From Chloroflexaceae bacterium (GTDB lineage Bacteria > Chloroflexota > Chloroflexia > Chloroflexales > Chloroflexaceae): a stretch of 64,000 bases of DNA. The first letter of the stretch is position 1, and each line of letters starts with the position of its first letter. The stretch spans positions 1 to 64,000 of the forward strand of contig JANQID010000083.1 in NCBI GenBank assembly GCA_028282325.1. The letters are read 5' to 3'. The translations under genes were made by a program, and so were the position numbers. The notes below the pieces were generated by a model that ran no database searches, was not told where the DNA came from, and saw only the letters and a list, made by a program, of their open reading frames with translations. This document shows, in pieces, positions 44,444 through 52,908 of this stretch.

Positions 44444-44923
44444 ATGGCAATTCAGCTATCTCCCATTGGATATGTACGCGCCGACGCGGATGGTTTTCGT
44501 CTCGCTATCGAGGAACCATACCGATCCGCTCTGCACGGATTGGAGGGCTTCAGTCACCTGATCGTCGTCTGGTGGTGCCACCTCCTGGATAACGACGAGT
44601 ACCGCAGCATCACCCAATGCGATCAACCATACAAAACCGCCCCTGCCACGCTGGGCACCTTCGCAACTCGCTCGCCGGTTCGACCGAATCCGATCGCGAT
44701 TTCGCCGACGGCAGTGTTGGAGATTGACGCAGCGCAGGGTATGATTTACATTCCGTACATCGATGCTGAAGATGCCACGCCGATACTCGACCTGAAACCT
44801 TATCATCCCACCATCGATCGGATCAGGGATGTGCGCGTTCCGGCATGGTGCAGCCACTGGCCGCAATGGTACGAGGATTCGGCCACGTTCGACTGGGAAG
44901 CTGAGTTTGTGAATGCGCAGTAG
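44444..44923 (+). CDS. trmO: tRNA t6A37 methyltransferase TrmO
   Basis: A 159-residue protein of the TsaA/VirR (UPF0066) family, whose characterised member TrmO methylates N6-threonylcarbamoyladenosine-37 in tRNA-Thr(GGU). The single beta-barrel domain shows SPIGYVRAD, GLEGFSHLIVVWWCHL, the family signature GTFATRSPVRPNPIAIS, and ILDLKPYHPTIDRI. A Shine-Dalgarno AAGGAGG sits nine bases before the ATG. Followed by an inverted repeat at 44988-45022. Confidence 0.88.
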   Translation: MAIQLSPIGYVRADADGFRLAIEEPYRSALHGLEGFSHLIVVWWCHLLDNDEYRSITQCDQPYKTAPATLGTFATRSPVRPNPIAISPTAVLEIDAAQGMIYIPYIDAEDATPILDLKPYHPTIDRIRDVRVPAWCSHWPQWYEDSATFDWEAEFVNAQ

Positions 44924-44987
44924 CGCTAGAGAACCAGCAGTCATTTGAAAGACTGAGTCTTCGATCTGGCGAAGGGAAAACGGGGCA

Positions 44988-45022
44988 GCGGGTGATGCTT
45001 GCCGACAGCGAACATCACCCGC
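44988..45022. promoter_or_regulatory. inverted repeat before the GyrI/AraC genes
   Basis: A perfect 10-base inverted repeat (44988-44997 with 45013-45022) with a 15-base spacer. It ends 22 bases before the GyrI-like ATG. It may terminate trmO transcription or be an operator for the AraC-type regulator encoded downstream. Confidence 0.45.
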
Positions 45023-45044
45023 CGGTTGTGTTTTGAGGAGCACT

Positions 45045-45557
45045 ATGATGGAGCCGACAATTGTCGAAAAGGGCCAGATCGTGCTGGTCGGGTTGAGCTT
45101 TTTTGGCGATCCGTTCAGATTACACGGCGGCTGGGAAGAAGAAAACGAGATTGGACGGCTCTGGTTGCGGTTTATGACCTATCTGCAACAGCGACACGAT
45201 CAACTGCCCGCAGTCAACGCTGCTCCAGCCTATGAAGTCCATATTGACCATGCCGAGCGCCAGCGCACCGGCGAATATGAAGTCTTTGTCGGCATTGCCA
45301 TCGATCAGCTCGCCACGGCGCCGTTTGATGCGCTCGTCAAGTTTCTGCCGCCCGCAACCTATGCGGTGTTTACGCTGGCAGGCACGCAGATCGGCGGCGA
45401 CTGGCCCCAACAGATTGAGGACTGGATGTCCCGAGCGCGCTATCAACGCGCCTACGCCTACGAGTTTCAATATTACGACGAGCGCTTCAAAGGGATAGAT
45501 CACATTGCGGAGTCGGAGATCGATGTCTATGTGCCGATTACGCGCCTGGCCGAATGA
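45045..45557 (+). CDS. GyrI-like/AraC-effector-binding domain protein
   Basis: A 170-residue stand-alone GyrI-like (SOUL-related SHS2) small-molecule-binding domain. Segments VLVGLSFFGDPF, LPAVNAAPAYEVHID, YEVFVGIAIDQ and FKFLPPATYAVFTLAGT-like LVKFLPPATYAVFTLAG show the usual layout, ending EIDVYVPITRLA. There is no DNA-binding domain. The start is the first of two ATGs at 45045/45048 after TGAGGAG. It is three bases before the AraC gene, whose C-terminal domain is of the same type, so the two may share a ligand. Confidence 0.8.
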   Translation: MMEPTIVEKGQIVLVGLSFFGDPFRLHGGWEEENEIGRLWLRFMTYLQQRHDQLPAVNAAPAYEVHIDHAERQRTGEYEVFVGIAIDQLATAPFDALVKFLPPATYAVFTLAGTQIGGDWPQQIEDWMSRARYQRAYAYEFQYYDERFKGIDHIAESEIDVYVPITRLAE

Positions 45558-45560
45558 GCT

Positions 45561-46439
45561 ATGTTAAACATTGACACCGTCGATCAGGCTATCGACTTCA
45601 TCGAAAGCCGCCTGCACGAGGACATCACTGTGGCCGACATAGCTGCATCCGTCGCGTACTCGCTGTATCACTTCTGCCGCACCTTCAGCCAGATCGCCCG
45701 CCATACCCCCTACGACTATCTGATGCGCCGACGGCTAGCCGAAGCCGCCCACGACTTGCTCAAAACCGACCAGAAGATTATCGAAATCGCCGCCGAATAT
45801 TGCTTCAACAATACGGAAACCTTCGGGCGCGCCTTCAAGCGCGTTTTTGGCATACTGCCCACGCAATGGCGCAAAAACGACCGGCTTGATCCGCACCAGC
45901 TTATGCCACGATTGACGCGGGCGCATCTGGCGCATATGGTCAGAAACGCCTCGCTCAAGCCAACGATCGAAGATCGAGCAGCGTCGCGCTTAGCAGGAAT
46001 GGCCGCCCTGGTACGCGACGATCCGGATCTGCCGGATAGGCTCCGGGAATGGTTCGTCACGGAGTTGGAGCTTTGGGACGCCAACCACGCCCGTGATGTG
46101 TACAGCCTCCGGTTATACCCGAACCGGTGGGCGGATCACGGATACTTTTATTTTATAGGAATAGAGATTGGTGCGAACGAGACGATCCCGGCAACCTGGG
46201 TAATCAAAACATCACCGCTGGGAACATACGCCCGTTTCACGCATCAGGGCGCAGATCAGGAACTGCCGCTGGCCTTCGACTACCTCTACCACACCTGGCT
46301 CCCGCAATCAGGCTGGGCGCTTGCACACCCCTGGAACCTGATCCAGCACAGGCCGGGCGCGCCCGACTCAACAGCGCAATGCACAATCGCAATTCCGATT
46401 GAGCGCCACGGCGCAATCCACGGTACAACTGCTACATAA
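45561..46439 (+). CDS. AraC-family regulator with C-terminal GyrI-like domain
   Basis: 292 residues. An N-terminal AraC/XylS double helix-turn-helix (about 8-108) includes ITVADIAASVAYSLYHFCRT and IIEIAAEYCFNNTETFGRAF followed by RVFGILPTQWRK. A C-terminal effector-binding domain (about 130-285) holds RLAGMAALVRDD and LGTYARFTHQG-type segments. This is the Rob/SoxS-like order with HTH first. Such regulators often control multidrug efflux or detoxification genes; none is adjacent. Overlapping context with the GyrI-like gene suggests joint control. Confidence 0.88.
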   Translation: MLNIDTVDQAIDFIESRLHEDITVADIAASVAYSLYHFCRTFSQIARHTPYDYLMRRRLAEAAHDLLKTDQKIIEIAAEYCFNNTETFGRAFKRVFGILPTQWRKNDRLDPHQLMPRLTRAHLAHMVRNASLKPTIEDRAASRLAGMAALVRDDPDLPDRLREWFVTELELWDANHARDVYSLRLYPNRWADHGYFYFIGIEIGANETIPATWVIKTSPLGTYARFTHQGADQELPLAFDYLYHTWLPQSGWALAHPWNLIQHRPGAPDSTAQCTIAIPIERHGAIHGTTAT

Positions 46440-46463
46440 TTTAATTTCCCCAGAAAGGGTGCA

Positions 46464-46615
46464 ATGCAACGTTACATATGGAGCAAACTGAACAAGCAGC
46501 AGGTCGGAGCATTCACGGAGTACTTCGTCAAAATGGAGTTGACGATGTATGGTTTTCAAGTGTACGTAACGGAAGTTGATGACCGAGGAATTGATTTCAT
46601 AGCAGCGAACACAAT
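46464..46615 (+). pseudogene. truncated PD-(D/E)XK-nuclease-like gene fragment
   Basis: From an ATG with AAAGGGTG upstream, about 50 codons read like the start of a small restriction-endonuclease-like protein: KLNKQQVGAFTEYFVKMELT and GFQVYVTEVDDRGIDFIA. The EVDDRGIDF segment resembles the first acidic motif of the fold. The expected second half with a QVK-type motif is absent. The frame stays open to 46808 but that part coincides with the tetR promoter and coding region, so it is not a real continuation. Family assignment is tentative. Confidence 0.55.
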
Positions 46616-46686
46616 GCCCGTATTCAGGCCATACACAAACTCTCACGCCGGGACGGCAATTGAAGACGTCCTCCTCCGACGCCTCC

Positions 46687-46748
46687 TTGCGCCTCACGGC
46701 TATTCGTGCTATACTCCTCTACGTGAAGAATATACCTATCGGTATGTA
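46687..46748 (+). promoter_or_regulatory. tetR promoter and operator
   Basis: TTGCGC (46687-46692), exactly 17 bases, TATACT (46710-46715). An operator-like palindrome ATACC-TATC-GGTAT (46732-46745) lies just after the expected transcript start and eight bases before the tetR ATG. The same 16-base core TACCTATCGGTATGTA recurs before the amylase gene (47341-47358). Confidence 0.7.
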
Positions 46749-46755
46749 AATTGTA

Positions 46756-47322
46756 ATGAATACCAAAGACGAAATGCTATCGGCAGCCCTGAAATTGTTT
46801 GCTGCTGACGGGTATGAAAATGTCGGCATTCAAAGAATCGTAGAGGCGGTGGATGTCAAAAAACCGACCCTCTACTACTATTTTGGCAGCAAGCAGGGCC
46901 TGCTCATCGCCTTGCTCAAGCGCCACTTCGATCCATTCCTGGCGGATTTAGCCACAACTACGGTCTATCGCGGCGACATTACTCTGACCCTGGAGAACAT
47001 CGTCAGAACATATTTCCGGTTCGCTCTGAAGTCGCCGGAACTGTACCGTTTTGCGCTTTCACTGGTCTGCTCGTCGGAACAGAGCGAAGCCTGGAAAACG
47101 ATGTATCCGTTCGTTGAACGACAATACGCCCTGCTCGAAGAAGTGTTCCGTAACGCCGAGCACGATCACGGCAATATGCGCGGACGCAGCAAGCGCTACG
47201 CGATCACGTTTCAGGGGATGATCAACTCCTACATCACGACCTACTTTTATGGTCAAATCGCCCTGAGCGATGAGAGCGCCTACGTTGCCTGCCACCAGTT
47301 TATGCACGGAATCTTTTCGTGA
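46756..47322 (+). CDS. TetR/AcrR-family transcriptional regulator
   Basis: 188 residues. The N-terminal TetR helix-turn-helix (about 5-50) reads MLSAALKLFAADGYENVGIQ, RIVEAVDVKKPTLYYYFGSK and QGLLIALLKRHF. The C-terminal part is all-helical and would bind a ligand and form the dimer. It lacks a Shine-Dalgarno. It is flanked by two copies of one palindrome, which suggests autoregulation and repression of the GH13 gene 57 bases downstream. Confidence 0.9.
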   Translation: MNTKDEMLSAALKLFAADGYENVGIQRIVEAVDVKKPTLYYYFGSKQGLLIALLKRHFDPFLADLATTTVYRGDITLTLENIVRTYFRFALKSPELYRFALSLVCSSEQSEAWKTMYPFVERQYALLEEVFRNAEHDHGNMRGRSKRYAITFQGMINSYITTYFYGQIALSDESAYVACHQFMHGIFS

Positions 47323-47340
47323 TCTTTTTTTATCGTCGAG

Positions 47341-47358
47341 ACATACCTATCGGTATGT
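47341..47358 (+). promoter_or_regulatory. TetR-type operator before the GH13 gene
   Basis: Perfect 7-base inverted repeat ACATACC-TATC-GGTATGT (47341-47347 with 47352-47358). The strong Shine-Dalgarno AAAGGAG (47366-47372) of the amylase gene lies just downstream. The sequence from position 47345 matches the operator in front of tetR. Confidence 0.65.
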
Positions 47359-47379
47359 ATATCATAAAGGAGACCTCCT

Positions 47380-48741
47380 ATGACTCGTCCCTGGTACGAA
47401 GAAGCCATCTTTTATCACATCTACCCGCTAGGCTTTTGCGGCGCACCGGAACGCAACGACTATCATACCGCGCCGGTAGAACGCCTCAACAACATCTGCG
47501 CGTGGATTCCGCATATGCAGGAGTTGGGCGTGAATGCGTTGTATATCGGGCCGCTGTTCGAGTCGGAGTCGCACGGCTATGATACGGTGAATTACTTGGA
47601 GCTTGACCGCAGATTAGGAACCAACGACACGCTGAAGCACGTCATTCGCGAGTTACACAAACATGGCATTCGCGTGGTGCTGGACGGTGTTTTTAACCAT
47701 GTCAGCCGTGATTTTTTTGCGTTCCGGGATCTGCGGCAGCATCAACAGCATTCAATGTTCAAAGAGTGGTTTCACGGCGTGAATTTTCATCAGCGCAGCC
47801 CATATAACGATCCGTTTTCTTATGAGGGCTGGAACGGGCATCTGAATCTGGTGAAACTTAACCTGACCTATCCCTTTGTCGCGGAGCATCTTTTTGAGGC
47901 TGTACGCAAGTGGGTGCAGGAATTTGATATTGACGGATTGAGATTAGACGTTGCGGATGTGTTAGATTTCGGCTTTATGCAGCGACTCTCCACATTTACC
48001 AGAGAACTCAAGCCGGATTTCTGGCTGATGGGCGAAGTGATACATGGCGATTATCGACGTTGGGCGAATCCAAGTATGCTGCATTCTACCACCAACTACG
48101 AATGTTACAAGGGGTTGTATTCCAGCCACAATGATCAGAATTATTTCGAGATCGCCTATTCGCTCAATCGCCTGTATGGCGCGGAGTATGGCATCTACAA
48201 ACATCTGTATCTCTACAATTTCGCCGATAATCACGATGTCAACCGCGTGGCCTCTGTCCTGCGCAACCCGGCGCATCTCTACACGTTGTATCTGTTGTTG
48301 TTCACAATACCGGGACTGCCGTCGATCTATTACGGCAGTGAGTGGGGCATTCTAGGGATGAAGCGGCCCGATAGTGATCGACCTTTGCGCCCGGAACTGC
48401 GCCTGGAAGAGATGGACAAACAATCGCATGCAGACTTAAAGTCGGCCATTGTCCGTATGAGTCGCCTCCGCCAACAATCGCCCGCGTTGCAACACGGCGC
48501 GTACAAGCAATTACACGTCGCCGCCGAGCAATTCGTGTTCCTGCGCCAACACGGATCGGAAACCACGATCGTGGCTGTGAATGCTAGTTCACAACCGACG
48601 ACGATTCGTTTTCCGCTTCAGGCAGCAGCAACCACCGCAGTTGATCGCTTAAACCCAGGACATGCCTTTCCGATCCAGCATGGGCAGCTTGCGATCGATA
48701 TCCCGGCATATTGGGGACGTGTGCTTGAGGTTGTGCCATAA
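47380..48741 (+). CDS. alpha-amylase-family glycoside hydrolase (GH13)
   Basis: A 453-residue GH13 enzyme. The four conserved regions are all visible: DGVFNHV (I), GLRLDVADV with the nucleophile Asp (II), MGEVIHGD with the acid Glu (III) and NFADNHD with the transition-state Asp (IV). The C-terminal beta domain is short. No signal peptide, so it acts in the cytosol, as cyclomaltodextrinase- or neopullulanase-like enzymes do; trehalose- or maltose-active relatives are also possible. Starts after a strong Shine-Dalgarno and a TetR operator. Confidence 0.92.
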   Translation: MTRPWYEEAIFYHIYPLGFCGAPERNDYHTAPVERLNNICAWIPHMQELGVNALYIGPLFESESHGYDTVNYLELDRRLGTNDTLKHVIRELHKHGIRVVLDGVFNHVSRDFFAFRDLRQHQQHSMFKEWFHGVNFHQRSPYNDPFSYEGWNGHLNLVKLNLTYPFVAEHLFEAVRKWVQEFDIDGLRLDVADVLDFGFMQRLSTFTRELKPDFWLMGEVIHGDYRRWANPSMLHSTTNYECYKGLYSSHNDQNYFEIAYSLNRLYGAEYGIYKHLYLYNFADNHDVNRVASVLRNPAHLYTLYLLLFTIPGLPSIYYGSEWGILGMKRPDSDRPLRPELRLEEMDKQSHADLKSAIVRMSRLRQQSPALQHGAYKQLHVAAEQFVFLRQHGSETTIVAVNASSQPTTIRFPLQAAATTAVDRLNPGHAFPIQHGQLAIDIPAYWGRVLEVVP

Positions 48742-49073
48742 ATCCGTCGGCATAATCGTGATGTGGTTGCGGTCTGGCATGTTTTCTTTCTCCGGCAGTG
48801 CATATGATGTACAATGATCGCGTCTATAGTATGTGCAATATCCGCGCTGATATCGGGCCGTCTAGTCGTTCAATATGGTACGGTCAGACCGCTCTGGACA
48901 GAGCGCGATCGCCTGAAATGTAGCGGCGCTTCAATTTAAGATGCGACTGCTCGACGCCAATATCCCGAATAGGCGATATCGAGAGACGCGCGCCAGCAGC
49001 AGCGTTCTTCGTCGCTGTAAGTTCCGCCGCCTGGCTTTTACGCTATCGCTATCTGCTTGAAAGAGAGTGCCTC
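48742..49073. other. 332-base gap with no gene seen
   Basis: No open frame with family features. A small hairpin GCTCT-GGAC-AGAGC lies near 48892-48905. It contains the presumed end of the GH13 unit and the promoter of the cytochrome gene, but I find no clear promoter pair. Confidence 0.6.
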
Positions 49074-49499
49074 GTGACATTACAGCATTGGCAATACGCA
49101 TTCCCCTTTCTCCTATTATTCCTGGTCATGTTGGGGGCCTGCGCAGCGCCGCCGCCGACGCAAAACGCCGCCGCGATAATGGCAGGCGACGAGACAGCCG
49201 GCGAAAAGCTCTTTAACCAGACGCAGCAGATTGCCGGCGTTCCAACATGCAGTACCTGCCATGCCACCACGTCCGACGCAGCCAACATCGTTGGCCCCAG
49301 CCTGAGCGGCATTGCAGCACGAGCCGCCAACCGCTCACCCGACCAGTCGGCGGAAGAGTACCTACGCACGTCGATCATCTCTCCCAACAATTATATCGTC
49401 GAGGGCTATATGGCGGGCGTTATGGTTCAGACGTATGGGATGGCGCTCACACCGAAGCAGATCGATGATCTGATCGCATATATGTTGACGCTTGAATAA
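49074..49499 (+). CDS. monoheme cytochrome c lipoprotein
   Basis: A 141-residue class I cytochrome c. A lipoprotein signal (FPFLLLFLVMLGAC) sets the lipid Cys at 23, so it is anchored outside the cytoplasmic membrane. The heme motif is CSTCH (Cys59-His63). Distal Met candidates are Met113, Met117 and Met123. VGPSLSGIAARAA is the usual post-heme segment, and LTPKQIDDLIAYMLTLE the C-terminal helix. Start GTG at 49074 after AGAGAG. A small electron carrier, possibly for a terminal oxidase; redox partner unknown. Confidence 0.9.
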   Translation: MTLQHWQYAFPFLLLFLVMLGACAAPPPTQNAAAIMAGDETAGEKLFNQTQQIAGVPTCSTCHATTSDAANIVGPSLSGIAARAANRSPDQSAEEYLRTSIISPNNYIVEGYMAGVMVQTYGMALTPKQIDDLIAYMLTLE

Positions 49500-49533
49500 T
49501 ATGGAGACGAACTTGACGCGCCGGGAGAGAACG

Positions 49534-50328
49534 ATGCGCAGGCCAGGTTTGCTCATCACAGCAGTGCTGCTATTGTTGATCGCGGCCTGCGGAACCGCCA
49601 CACCCGGCGCAGCGCTGACGCCCGAACCCACGCTGGAGCGTCTGCCCACCGTCACGCCAATGCCTTCAGCACCACCGCCCGCTACGACGTTGATTGAGCC
49701 GGCGCACACGCCCACAGCACCCATCACGCCAACCCGCATCGCACCGATCTTCACCGATGCCGGGCCGGTCACGGCGAATATGGCGCAACTCCAGCTCGGC
49801 GGCGAACCCTACGCCGCACTAGGCGACCCTGATGCGCCGATCACGGTGGTTGAATTTTCCGACTTTGGCTGCCCCTTCTGCCGCATCTATAGTCTGACGA
49901 CCTTCGCCGAAATCAAAACGCGTTATATCGATACAGGCAAAGTGTATTACATCTACAAAGATCTGCCCATCGTAAGCACACAGGGACATCTCGCCGCCCA
50001 GGCCGCCGAATGCGCCGGCAAGCAAAACGCCTACTGGGAGATGCACCATAAGCTGTTCCTCACCCCCGACGATTGGAACGCCTCCGCCGAGGCTGCGTTG
50101 GTGAACTTCCGCCGCTATGCCGAGGAGCTCGAACTTGACGCTTCTACGCTGGCGCAATGCGTCGCCGAAGAGCAACTCAAAGGCGACATCGACGAAGACT
50201 TTGCCGAAGCGCAGGCGCTGCGGCTCGGCGGCACGCCGGCCTTTTTCATTAACGCCCGGCTGTTGAGCGGCGCACAGCCAATTGAATTCTGGACACGGGT
50301 GCTCGATGATGAACTCGCCAATCAGTGA
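49534..50328 (+). CDS. DsbA-family thioredoxin-like lipoprotein
   Basis: 264 residues. Lipoprotein signal GLLITAVLLLLIAACG with lipid Cys19, then a Pro/Thr-rich spacer (about 22-90), then a DsbA/BdbD-type disulfide oxidoreductase domain with FSDFGCPFCRIYS (CPFC) and the cis-Pro loop LGGTPAFFINARLL. It belongs to the DSBA/protein-disulfide-isomerase-like group with an inserted helical part. Probably makes or shuffles disulfides outside the membrane, perhaps for the cytochrome encoded 34 bases upstream. ATG 49534 after GGGAG is chosen over an upstream TTG. Confidence 0.88.
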   Translation: MRRPGLLITAVLLLLIAACGTATPGAALTPEPTLERLPTVTPMPSAPPPATTLIEPAHTPTAPITPTRIAPIFTDAGPVTANMAQLQLGGEPYAALGDPDAPITVVEFSDFGCPFCRIYSLTTFAEIKTRYIDTGKVYYIYKDLPIVSTQGHLAAQAAECAGKQNAYWEMHHKLFLTPDDWNASAEAALVNFRRYAEELELDASTLAQCVAEEQLKGDIDEDFAEAQALRLGGTPAFFINARLLSGAQPIEFWTRVLDDELANQ

Positions 50329-50995
50329 ACCGCGAGACACCGCCGCTTTCGATATCCACGCGGTGATGACAATTCTCCAGGCCGAGATGCCGCGCTACCA
50401 ACCGCCGTTGATCGAGGGCATGGGAGTGGACCAACAGACGCCCTTACGCATTTTGATCGCCACGGTGCTCAGCTTGCGCACCAAAGACACGCTGACTGCC
50501 CAGATCGCTCCCCGACTGTTTGCCGCAGCCGATACGCCCGCAACGCTCCTGGCGCTCGGCGAGGAGCGCATCACCGAACTGATCTACCCAGTAGGTTTTT
50601 ACCGCACCAAAGCCAGCAACATCGTCCAGATCTGCATACGTCTAATCGAACAGTTTGATGGAACGGTTCCCGCCGACCTCGACGCACTGCTGTCCCTACC
50701 CGGCGTCGGGCGCAAAACAGCCAATCTGGTGCTGACGATAGGGTTTGGTCTGCCGGGGATCTGTGTGGATACGCACGTTCATCGGATCTGCAACATATGG
50801 GGCTATGTGCAGACAAAAACACCCGACGCCACCGAGTTCGCATTGCGCGAGAAACTGCCATCGGAATACTGGATTCCGATGAATGGCCTGCTGGTGACAC
50901 TCGGCCAGAATATCTGCCATCCGACGTCGCCGCGCTGTAGCATCTGTCCGATCGCAACATATTGCCCGCGAATCGGCGTTACGCGCAGCCGATGA
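50306..50995 (+). CDS. nth: endonuclease III (DNA glycosylase/AP lyase)
   Basis: A 229-residue Nth-family base-excision enzyme. The helix-hairpin-helix is LPGVGRKTANLVL with the catalytic Lys, and the catalytic Asp is in CVDTHVHRI. A C-terminal 4Fe-4S cluster loop is CHPTSPRCSICPIATYC (CX6CX2CX5C). It removes oxidised pyrimidines. The start (ATG 50306 or 50309) lies inside the end of the DsbA-like gene, so the two are translationally coupled although functionally unlike. Confidence 0.94.
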   Translation: MMNSPISEPRDTAAFDIHAVMTILQAEMPRYQPPLIEGMGVDQQTPLRILIATVLSLRTKDTLTAQIAPRLFAAADTPATLLALGEERITELIYPVGFYRTKASNIVQICIRLIEQFDGTVPADLDALLSLPGVGRKTANLVLTIGFGLPGICVDTHVHRICNIWGYVQTKTPDATEFALREKLPSEYWIPMNGLLVTLGQNICHPTSPRCSICPIATYCPRIGVTRSR

Positions 50996-51018
50996 CCGCA
51001 AGGGGTGCACAAAACTCA

Positions 51019-51050
51019 CAGGGGACAGGCTATCACGATCCTGTCCCCTG
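51019..51050. terminator. terminator between nth and the SPW-repeat gene
   Basis: A perfect 11-base inverted repeat (51019-51029 with 51040-51050, core GGGGACAGG) with a 10-base loop, midway between convergent genes. Confidence 0.65.
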
Positions 51051-51072
51051 CACGCTACAGCGTCATTCGAAC

Positions 51073-52827
51073 TTACCGCCAACTGCGCCAATATTTCCAA
51101 GTTGATAATGTAGTCGACGCCTGACCAAAGTCGCGCATAGACGACGATGCACTGAAGCGTCGCAAACCCATTGAACCGCCAAAACTGCGCAATCTTGATA
51201 CACTACGCATATCTGGCGCACTACGCGTATCTGGCGCACCACCAGAGCCACGCGGACCTGCCGCGAAGAACCGCTGCCCGCCTTCACCGCTCTCGGTCTG
51301 GGTAATCAATGCATACGCCGCTACCAGCGCCGCAACAACGCCGGTGATCACCGTAATTGCAAACAACGGCTCACCCTGCGGCATCTGGAGAATGAACGGC
51401 CCGATTACAGCCCAAAACCCAACTACCACGGTCAACCAGCCGATCATGGACTTTGCGGAAGTCGGTAAATAGCCGCGGCCAAACGTGCCGATCGCGCCAC
51501 TCAGCATAAACGCCACGCCGGTAATGCTCGCGTTAACTGTAAGCAGTGGCGCACTATCGAGCAAGATCACGGCGATGATCATGCTCAAGCCGGCGAAGAA
51601 GCCGAGCACACCCAACCATCCATCCCAGTCCCGGCTGAAGAGTTGTGTAAAACGTTTGTTGCGCTCGGACGGCAGATTAAACACCGCGTACCCGGCCAAC
51701 GGCGCAGTAAGCAAACCGGCGCTGATGCTCAGGCCAAACAATAGACTATTCTGGGGATACCCAAACAGGAAGGGGCTGATGATCGCCCACCCACCAGCTA
51801 ACAGCGTCAGGCCGCCGAAGATCTGCGCCACGATATTGCGCAGATAACCATAGCTAAACGCCGTAGCAATACTGAAAAATGCGATCATAAAGCCGGTGAT
51901 GAGCACATTGCGACTGATCGCAGCATTGTCTTCCGGGCCGACAAACAACGTAAGGATAATCAAGGCGATACCGACGACAACCCCGATCACGCCGAGTCGC
52001 CCCACCCAGGTCCAGCGACCTTCATCGCGCGTATTGCGATCACGTCGTCGCGTCGTAAAAATGCGATCCTCGCGGTCAAGCTTCGCCGCGGTGACAATCG
52101 CATAGGCAGCCACCGGCGCGCTCACGACGCCTGTGATCACCATAATCCCAAACAGCGGCGCGTCGATCGGCGCACGCAACACGAACGGGCCAACAATCGA
52201 CCATAAGCCGATCAATACTGTCGCCCAGCCGATCAACTGCATCGTCGAGTGGCGCAACGCATTGTTCGCCAGTGCGCCAACTGCGCCGGTGAACATCAAG
52301 CCGACGCCGACAACGTTGGCATTCACGCTCAACACGCTTTCGTCACCCAACAAGATGACCACGATGATCAACGCCAGCCCGGCAAAAAAGCCCAGCACTC
52401 CCAACCAGCCGTTCCAACCGCGACTGAACAGATTGAGCAGCGGTTTATTGCGTTCCGGCGGCAGATTAAACACCGCATAACCGGCAAGCGGCGCGGTGAT
52501 CAGGCCGGTGATGATGCTTAGCGGGAATAGCAGGTTGTCATACGCAAACCCCAACACAAACGGGCTGATGACCGCCCAGGCACCCGCCAGAATAGTCAGA
52601 CCGCCAAAGATCTGCACTACAAGGTTGCGCAAATTGCTATAGCTAAACGCCGTCACCAGACTAAACACGGCGATCATAAAGCCGGTGATAATCACCTCGC
52701 GGTTCAGATCAGCGCCTTGCCAGGTTCCCAGCAGGAGCGTCACGACGATCAGCGCCAGGCCAGCCACAACGCCAATAACGCCGAGGCGTCCGCCCCAGGC
52801 AGGGTTGGCAACAGTTCGCGAATACAT
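51073..52827 (-). CDS. internally duplicated SPW-repeat membrane protein
   Basis: 584 residues, about sixteen predicted membrane helices. Two copies of a unit of about 270 residues follow each other: RLGVIGVVAGLALIVVTLLL and RLGVIGVVVGIALIILTLFV open them, and LAGYAVFNLP-ERNK and WLGVLGFFAGL recur in both. Each copy holds two SPW-like motifs (WAVISPFVLGF, WSIVGPFVLRA, WAIISPFLFGY, WAVIGPFILQM). A 75-residue cytosolic tail rich in Ser, Arg and Gly ends the protein. Function unknown. Start at the third codon of the open frame (ATG 52825-52827), eight bases after AGGAGG. Confidence 0.82.
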   Translation of the reverse strand: MYSRTVANPAWGGRLGVIGVVAGLALIVVTLLLGTWQGADLNREVIITGFMIAVFSLVTAFSYSNLRNLVVQIFGGLTILAGAWAVISPFVLGFAYDNLLFPLSIITGLITAPLAGYAVFNLPPERNKPLLNLFSRGWNGWLGVLGFFAGLALIIVVILLGDESVLSVNANVVGVGLMFTGAVGALANNALRHSTMQLIGWATVLIGLWSIVGPFVLRAPIDAPLFGIMVITGVVSAPVAAYAIVTAAKLDREDRIFTTRRRDRNTRDEGRWTWVGRLGVIGVVVGIALIILTLFVGPEDNAAISRNVLITGFMIAFFSIATAFSYGYLRNIVAQIFGGLTLLAGGWAIISPFLFGYPQNSLLFGLSISAGLLTAPLAGYAVFNLPSERNKRFTQLFSRDWDGWLGVLGFFAGLSMIIAVILLDSAPLLTVNASITGVAFMLSGAIGTFGRGYLPTSAKSMIGWLTVVVGFWAVIGPFILQMPQGEPLFAITVITGVVAALVAAYALITQTESGEGGQRFFAAGPRGSGGAPDTRSAPDMRSVSRLRSFGGSMGLRRFSASSSMRDFGQASTTLSTWKYWRSWR

Positions 52828-52908
52828 AACCATTACCTCCTACGAAAAAATGCTATCTGTCGGAAACGTAACGAACTACCGACCGAGACGATACTTGCAA
52901 ACGTTTCA

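Noticed and set aside
46616-46808. 3' part of the open frame that begins with the nuclease-like fragment
   Set aside because: It overlaps the tetR promoter, operator and start, and its translation shows no similarity to the expected second half of the fold.
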